64,000 bases of DNA. Origin: Periplaneta americana. Lineage: Eukaryota; Arthropoda; Insecta; Blattodea; Blattidae. The translations under genes and the position numbers were made by a program. Below the pieces are notes generated by a model that ran no database searches, was not told where the DNA came from, and was given only the letters and a program-made list of their open reading frames with translations. Numbering within the stretch: the first letter of the stretch is position 1; every line of letters begins with the position of its first letter. Where the stretch lies: the NCBI RefSeq assembly GCF_040183065.1, contig NC_091132.1, positions 157,268,102 to 157,332,101 on the forward strand, in the 5' to 3' direction. Positions 58,106 through 64,000 of the stretch are shown in pieces.

Positions 58106-59578
58106 GAGACGAGAATTTCATGCACTATAAAATCCCAAAATATGCATGCATTCATGCACTATCAAACTATGAAATATGCATGATCAAGCGAAAAATACAT
58201 TAAAATATGCACTTTTATTTTTGTTTCAAAATGTCTTATTTCACTTCACTTTTTTGCACAGTTAAAAACCTAATAACATTTTTAAATTGGTTTCTGTGAG
58301 GTTCCTGCACTTGTCTCTATATTGCAAGAAGTTACGGGTTTAAACTTGAATGAACATATTTGTGACAGTGTCAGGTCAAATTCTTAATTCAAGTTTTCGC
58401 CACAAATAACCTTCTTCACTGAACAAAAGAATCCGCAGTCCGGGTTAGCATTTAGGACCCTGTCCAATTTGTTTTTCGCCGCTACATCCACTTTCCCACG
58501 GGCATAACTGAGGGATCTATGAAATTCTTTAAAGATTATTTCTTTTGTTGCATTCTTGCAATATGTGAAACAGATGCGACATGCTGGTCGACTTGAAATT
58601 TTTTAGTACATTTCATCTGAAATTATAATAGAACTTACGATTACCTAGATACGATTTAAAAACGGACATCATAATTTAATAATTATTTTGAACAAGTTTT
58701 GTAATTTTTTTACAAAGAACAATTGTCACATAAAATATTCGGAAACAGAACAGCATTGCTTTACTCTTTACTCCAAAAGTCGCAAAATACGACATCCTCA
58801 TCTGACCTAATAAAATATTTTTCTTTACAGTAATCCACTGTGCAAAGAATACACTTTTGGAACCTTTAAATTGGAAACATATTAGAACCACATTAACACG
58901 CGCAAACAGAATAAACAAGCACATTAACAACTTACGACATTCACACACTGCAAACACAGTTTAACGGTGATTCCAATTTTAGAAGAATATAAATTGCTAC
59001 TAGTACTAGAAAAGGAAGAGAATTTACAACCTCCCTGAAAGAGGATGCTTTTGACCTAAATTATTTGTCGGCAATTTTCTTGAACCCTCTATATTTCCTC
59101 TCTACTTACTATTCTCAAAATATCCAACGTAATAAATTTATGACACGCAGTGTATAGAGGGTCGTCGGTAGAGTGTTGTAAAAGTGGATTTCCGTCCAGG
59201 GAAAGGTCCTCTAACACCTTATTGAGAAAATCTTAACATCTTATTTAATTTTTCTGTTATTTAGTTTTTTTTTCTTCAATCCTGATTTCTGAAGCTAAAA
59301 TATGGGACATAAAATCGAGAAACTAAGGTGTCCACACAAAGCCATTAAAGCATGCATTTAAACTGAATTTAATGTATATTATATGCATTATTAAGCTAAA
59401 AATTACCTAAATATGCATTATGCATGTTTTTATCCCTAAAAAATCGAAAACATGCAAATATGCACGGGAAAAGTACACATATTTGGAACCGGAAAGTAAT
59501 GAAATGGATAAGTACTAAGTATGAGCTATGTCCTATGTTCCTATAAAAACATGCATTTGCATGGAATTCTCGTCTCTA
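58104..59578 (-). mobile_element. Non-autonomous hAT nested in (ATT)n of another hAT
   Basis: A 1.48 kb element with terminal inverted repeats TAGAGACGAGAATTTCATGC and TAGAGACGAGAATTCCATGC. TAGAG fits the hAT end rule. Its 8-base duplication would be ATTATTAT but cannot be set exactly within the repeat. AATATGCA/TGCATATT motifs cluster in the last 150 bases at each end, like hAT sub-terminal binding sites. A relic of a BED-type zinc finger lies at 58535-58616 (minus). Confidence 0.85.
58385..58616 (-). pseudogene. hAT transposase N-terminal relic (BED-like finger)
   Basis: The minus-strand frame reads MKCTKKFQVDQHVASVSHIA and RMQQKK before a stop; further on, in another frame, DCGFFCSVKKVICGENL. 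K-FQV-QH--S--H is the histidine half of the BED/CGGBP1-like finger found in arthropod hAT elements. Nothing downstream is open. Confidence 0.5.
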
Positions 59579-59635
<57 letters not shown>

Positions 59636-59645
59636 TATTATTATT
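59579..59645. repeat. (ATT)n microsatellite, right of nested hAT
   Basis: Continuation of the run at 58016-58103, split by the nested element. Confidence 0.93.
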
Positions 59646-60479
59646 GCTTATAGTAGGAAAAAGAGTTACCCTCTCCCTTAGGGTATCCTGGATATACCAC
59701 TGATTTTGGCACTATGCATTAAATATGTATGAGCCGCCACTGGTTACTAGGACTAAACTAGCGCATATATGCTTCGCATGTACGAATTAGTTTGGTTAAT
59801 TTAGACTTTTATTATGCCTTGTTTATAGGATCAAATGCATTTCCACAAAAAATAAATTGAACGGTTTTCACTTCCGAAATCACAAGAACTACCTCAGCGC
59901 TAGTAGTCAGTGACGTATGCAATGGAAGGGAACAGGAACTGGCCACCCTACCCCCATTATTTCTTGGCTTAGTTGCTTTATGAGTGATGCTTTATTGGTC
60001 TTCGGACACTTGACTAAATGACAGCTGTATTGCAATAAGGCAACCTCAAAGCAACCAGATTTACAAGGTTATGTTTTCATGTCGAATGTGAATGTGATAG
60101 CACAATTATTCAAATTACAGGCCACTGTATTAATATATGAATGAATATATTGCTGAATAATTTTTTTACAGCGAAAGAAAGCATTTGTGCTGAGAAATCT
60201 TCACATATAGACTACTAGTTATGGGCACTGATAAAGCATTTCCGAAAAATATCAGGAATGCTTAATGTACTCAGTTCAAATTAAGAACCAGTTATATAAT
60301 ATAACCATTTCTGTCTAATTTTGATGTTCTTCAATGCCCCGTCATTCCATAACTACGTTATGATACCATATAGGAATTATAGGTTATGTTTACTGTATTT
60401 ACCTTATAAATTATTTCTATATCCGCAATTATACATCATAATTAAGCATAATGTCACGTATGATACCCAGCACTTTCAA

Positions 60480-60995
60480 TTGTATTTTAATTAACTTATT
60501 TATTATGATACTGAGTTGTATTGAATTGTATTTATCGATTATCTACGAGGCGAAATAATATACGGTAGGCCTAACCTATGTAGACTACATTTCATAGGAA
60601 AGACTGTGGTGAATTTTCTACCTACAAGTAAGGATAGTAATCGTGTTCTGAAGTCTATCCTAAATATATTCTTCTTTATTAAATCTCAAAATAGCTTTCG
60701 TTCTCAACTTAAAATGTTAATGCAAACAGGTTATGTTAACATGCTGAATTCTCTTCACATTAAAATTAACACAGTTTTATAATTATACCTGCAACATATT
60801 ATGCAACAAATAAATGGAACTTTTGCACACTTTACACTAAATAAACATTTTCATTGTATTATTGATTTATTTCTTACTATTCTGGGTTGTATTGAATTAT
60901 ATTTAACTGCTATCTACCAGAGGACGTAAACTAATATCATAGAAGGGACTGTGGTGAATTTTCTACCTACAATTAAAGAAGGTAAATGTGCTAAA
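60480..60995. repeat. Local tandem duplication, period about 355
   Basis: 60500-60645 is repeated at 60855-60990: TGAGTTGTATTGAATTGTAT / TGGGTTGTATTGAATTATAT, ATCTACGAGG / ATCTACCAGAGG, and GACTGTGGTGAATTTTCTAC with CTACAA in both. No coding content. 59750-60480 is otherwise empty of recognised genes. Confidence 0.7.
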
Positions 60996-60999
60996 TTAA

Positions 61000-61525
61000 A
61001 ATAAACTCTCATTTTGAAAGAGGAACATGGGTTAAGCGTATTTGAGAATAAGGTTCTTAGGAAAATATTTGGGGCTAAGAGGGATGAAGTTACAGGAGAA
61101 TGGAGAAAGTTACACAACGCAGAACTGCACGCATTGTATTCTTCACCTCACATAATTAGAGACATTAAATCCAGACGTTTGAGATGGGTAGGGCATGTAG
61201 CACGTATGGGCGAATCCAGAAATGCATATAGAATGTTAGTTGGGAGACCGGAGGGGAAACAACTTTTGGGGAGGCCGAGATGTAGATGGGAGGATAATAT
61301 TAAAATGCTTTTGAGGGAGGTAGGATATGATGATGGAAACTGGATTAATCTTGCACAGGATAGGGACCAATGGCGGGCTTATGTGAGGGCAGCAATGAAC
61401 CTTCGGGTTCCTTAAGAGTAATTTGTATTGTTATTTGAGGTTATAAGGCTAAGTTGTTCCTGTTTTGGTTTTGATTTCTCTTTTCGGCTGAAATGCCATC
61501 AATTTAAAGTAAATCAACTATAGTG
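61000..61525 (+). mobile_element. LINE 3' fragment (endonuclease/reverse transcriptase C-terminus)
   Basis: The frame 61014-61415 reads FENKVLRKIFGAKRDEVTGE, WRKLHNAELHALYSSPHIIR, DIKSRRLRWVGHVARMGES, RPEGKQLLGRPRCRWEDNIK and ends AAMNLRVP. The RRLRWVGHVARM..R...GR..GRPR.RW.D block is the usual C-terminal tail of RTE-like and related non-LTR reverse transcriptases. A short 3' UTR ending GGCTGAAATGCCATCAATTT and AAAGTAAATCAAC follows. It is 5' truncated. Confidence 0.8.
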
Positions 61526-61859
61526 AATATGATTAATGAATCAGAGGATATTTTATTCGGTGCTTTTTAAAGCATATTAACAAAAATGGTAAAGTAAACC
61601 AATGAACAAAAATGTTTGTAATGTTTGAGGCTATGGAAGTGATACCTCAGAACAAAGATTATGCATACGTTAAGAAAGCAACTTTGACAAGTACAAATTT
61701 AAGTTCACAGTTAGTATCATAATATGAACATATTATGTAGCCAGTGGGTCTACTGCCGACATGAATGCCACTTAATAGGCCTATGACTTTATGAAAAATT
61801 CGCTATTTTTTTTCAGCTTTACATTTGATCTATTCATAAACTAGTGCAGCTTTATATTT

Positions 61860-62050
61860 AATTTGTAGGCTAAAGTTGACAGTGTCAGAAGAACTGGCAG
61901 TGGAGGAGGGAAGCCAGCAAAAATTACTGCAGTCGATGAATTGGTATTAGATTATTAAGAAAAAATTCTGCAAGTGTTGCTGGTCTAGGACAGAAAGACC
62001 TGATGGCATTGGAATATATGCCAAATAATCAACATTCCAATTTGTAGAGC
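61860..62050 (+). pseudogene. Myb/SANT-like protein fragment, Harbinger-associated
   Basis: After an acceptor TTTAATTTGTAG the frame reads AKVDSVRRTGSGGGKPAKIT, AVDELVLDY, a stop, then EKNSASVAGL with a frame change and LMALEYMPNNQH. RRTGGG.P...-D--V-D-IG-NS--V-GL is the linker after the Myb/SANT domain of the second Harbinger protein and of NAIF1-like genes in insects. The Myb domain itself is not visible upstream. 62050-62590 has nothing else recognised. Confidence 0.5.
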
Positions 62051-62599
62051 AACTTGTATTTGAAGCTTTCCTCATAATGCATGACTTCTATTTGTTTGTC
62101 TTGTTATGGCAGGTCTCACTATATTTAACAACTCTTCAAGTTTTTCAGCACTTTACCTAATCTGTTCATTATATTTAAACAGTGCTCCCATAATGGAATA
62201 ATTGTTCTTTCTGGATATAGTTTTAGCTCTTCTCACAACAACTTCATCACTTGAATCGCAACCAGTAAACCACATATTAAAAAAATAACTACAATATTTT
62301 GTTTTGATTATCTGAGAAAGGTTGTCACTGGTAACTGATAATATAGAAATCATCCAATCTTTAGAGTCTTGTAGCAATATTCCTGTTGAATACTAGTATA
62401 ATCAACTAAATCAGCATTTTAAGAAACAGAATCACTTATGAACTGGTGAAATCGAACAATATTACTAGTCTGTGAACTGGTAACTACTACTTTACCCTTG
62501 TAGTTTCTAGAAACACAGACCTTGTAAAAATTTTATTTTATAAATTAATATTACTACGGTAGTCCATAAGTTTCGAGAAACAGGCCCCTGGTCTAGATC

Positions 62600-63830
62600 G
62601 AGAAGGCATTGATATCAGTCTTCAGTTTGAACCCAGTCAGGGCTACATTTGCCAAGTTCGATCTCCGACATTTAATTATTATTTTTGGCTACACCAGAGT
62701 CACATTCGCTTCCATCGAATATCCGTCTTCAGTTTGAACCCAGTCAGGGCTATATTTCCCTAGTTCGATCCCAGACATTTAATTATTATTTGAAGGGCTC
62801 ACAACCAGAGTTGACCAAGTTCACCTGTGATCAGTTTGTAGAGTAATACAATCTCGGATGAAGAAAACTTAGATTTATCCATTGCTATAACAAACAAAGT
62901 CCATAACTCATTTGTTACTCCACAGAGGACAGCATTTCCTATGGAAGGTGAATGAAGACTCAATATCTCAGAACTATTCCAGATGAACTTGGTCCACTCT
63001 AGTTGTGAACCCCTATGACCCCTATGTAGGTATAATGAAATCGCTGGAAAAATCTAAAAACATGTATAGAAAATGAACCTCTCACTTTAAATGTCAGTCC
63101 ACTGTTGGAATCCACTGACGGCTATATTTCCTCAGTTCGAGTCCCGAAATTTAATTATCCTTTATTTTAGGTATAATACAATTGCTTGAAAAAAAAAGTA
63201 TGCACAATTACCCTCTCACTTTAAAGGTCAGTCCACAGTTTGAACCCAGTGACGGCTATATTTCTTTGAGTTCGAGCACCGAAAATTAATTATTTTTTTA
63301 TTATAGATATAATACAATTGCTGGAAAAACCTAAAAAAAAGTATACAAAATTACGCTCTCACTTTAGACATCAGTCTACAGTTTTTTTTTACCTTGGGGA
63401 TATAATTGAAGTGAATTTTTATGGCAGGCAGAGTAACTATCTCATGCCCCCATGTTTTAAATTGCTTACAGTGCACTTCATTAGAACCAGGTACCCAGCT
63501 TCGAAGCCGTTAGCTCTGTGATCTTACAGTATAATTATTTTCCCCTATTATCATAGTACAGGTTATCTAAGAAATTAGCAAGTTCTTTGTGATAGTAGGA
63601 GAGAAAGAGTGGGGGAAGGGAAGTGGTCCGCGGCCCATTTCTTTAGGGCTCATCCCGACATTTGTCTTATTACTCAAGGGAAACCACGGAAAAACCTTGA
63701 GCAGGATGAGGTGTCGTGCTGACGACAAGCCAATTGGCTACAATGGGGTCATGGGGTCATCAGTCTACAATTTCAACCCAGGGCGGTTATATATTCTCAG
63801 TTCGAGACCCGAAATTTAATTAAATTTATT
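62600..63830 (+). repeat. Diverged array of a 60-80 base repeat, six or so copies
   Basis: The motif runs roughly TCAGTTTGAACCCAGTCAGG, GCTATATTTCCTCAGTTCGA, TCCCGACATTTAATTATTAT. Copies stand near 62620, 62728, 63105, 63232, 63372 (partial) and 63762, with one isolated copy at 56295. Spacing is irregular. GTTCGATCC is box-B-like, so a SINE origin is possible. Confidence 0.7.
63600..63765 (-). mobile_element. SINE-like copy with the shared core
   Basis: AAGGGAAACCACGGAAAAAC followed by CTTGAGCAGGATGAGG matches the core of the common SINE (AGGGAAAACCCCGGAAAAAA, CCTCAACCAGG). The flanking tRNA-like part (minus: TAGCCAATTGGCTTGTCGTC) differs from both other types. Limits are uncertain. Confidence 0.5.
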
Positions 63831-64000
63831 ACATTACTAGTTTTGACAACATCTTTGCTTGTTAATTTAAAATGGCTGTGTTATTACATTATTGTGTATA
63901 CAAGTTTTTAGATTTTTACAGCAATTGAATTATACCCCCAATAAAAGTAATTAATTTTCGGGGCCAGAACTCGGAAAATACCGGTATAGCCGTCACTTGG

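Larger units (their letters stand above)
56775..59742 (+). mobile_element. hAT transposon with ZMYM1-like transposase remnant
   Basis: A 2.97 kb element with ends CAGGGGCGGCTTTAGAG and, inverted, CAGTGGCGGCTCATAC, and perfect 8-base duplications GTTACTAG (56767-56774, 59743-59750). CAGNG-type ends and 8-base duplications define hAT. It carries the N-terminal part of a TTF-zinc-finger transposase on the plus strand and was later interrupted within an (ATT)n tract by a second hAT element (58104-59578). The catalytic part is missing. Confidence 0.88.

Noticed and set aside
57943-58203. Polyasparagine and polyisoleucine frames
   Set aside because: Both strands of an (ATT)n tract.

Overview
The window reads as nuclear DNA of a cockroach or a close blattodean relative. 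It is AT-rich and intron-rich, full of non-LTR retrotransposons, tRNA-derived SINEs and cut-and-paste transposons, and carries C2H2 zinc-finger genes whose N-terminal exon (MDVIK...EVDPL) I associate from memory with cockroach gene models. Species was assigned by eye, not by search.

The host genes form one tandem, same-strand (minus) cluster of three paralogous zinc-finger units. Gene C is partial and leaves the left edge; its visible exons are 20-145, 1104-1241 and 4840-4956. Gene A is complete and open: exons 38828-38920, 31404-31541, 21423-21496 and 16839-18120 give 528 residues and 13 fingers. Gene B is also open: exons 55722-55835, 54659-54796, 52982-53119, 48525-48607 and 43947-45078 give 534 residues and 11 fingers. 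Splice sites and phases (0, 0, 2) agree between genes. The small upstream exons carry repeated psi-K-x-E motifs, the SUMO-attachment consensus, and the second exon has been copied in tandem. Introns, 3' flanks and a possible non-coding first exon (about 15106-15250 and 41357-41500) are also paralogous, so whole genes were duplicated.

Almost everything else is mobile DNA inside or between these genes. Because the units are paralogous, many insertions have a visible empty site in a sister unit and so post-date the duplication. Region by region: 1-5.9 kb holds gene C exons, two SINEs and a hAT relic. 6.2-11.1 kb is a Harbinger transposase gene split by a 4.4 kb LINE. 11-13.7 kb holds mariner-like relics. 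15-41.5 kb is gene A, with two ORF1-only retroelements, a LINE with an intact 989-residue ORF2, SINEs and a nested P-like/Harbinger composite. 42.2-43.8 kb is an LTR fossil with inverted LTRs. 44-56 kb is gene B, with a DD82E transposase relic and a 2.1 kb terminal-inverted-repeat transposon carrying a minisatellite and TTAGG-type repeats. 56.8-59.7 kb is a hAT element containing a second hAT. 60-64 kb holds LINE and Harbinger fragments and a diverged repeat array.

The two open zinc-finger genes and the 989-residue ORF2 are the only long frames that look capable of coding now. No rRNA, functional tRNA or CRISPR array was seen.
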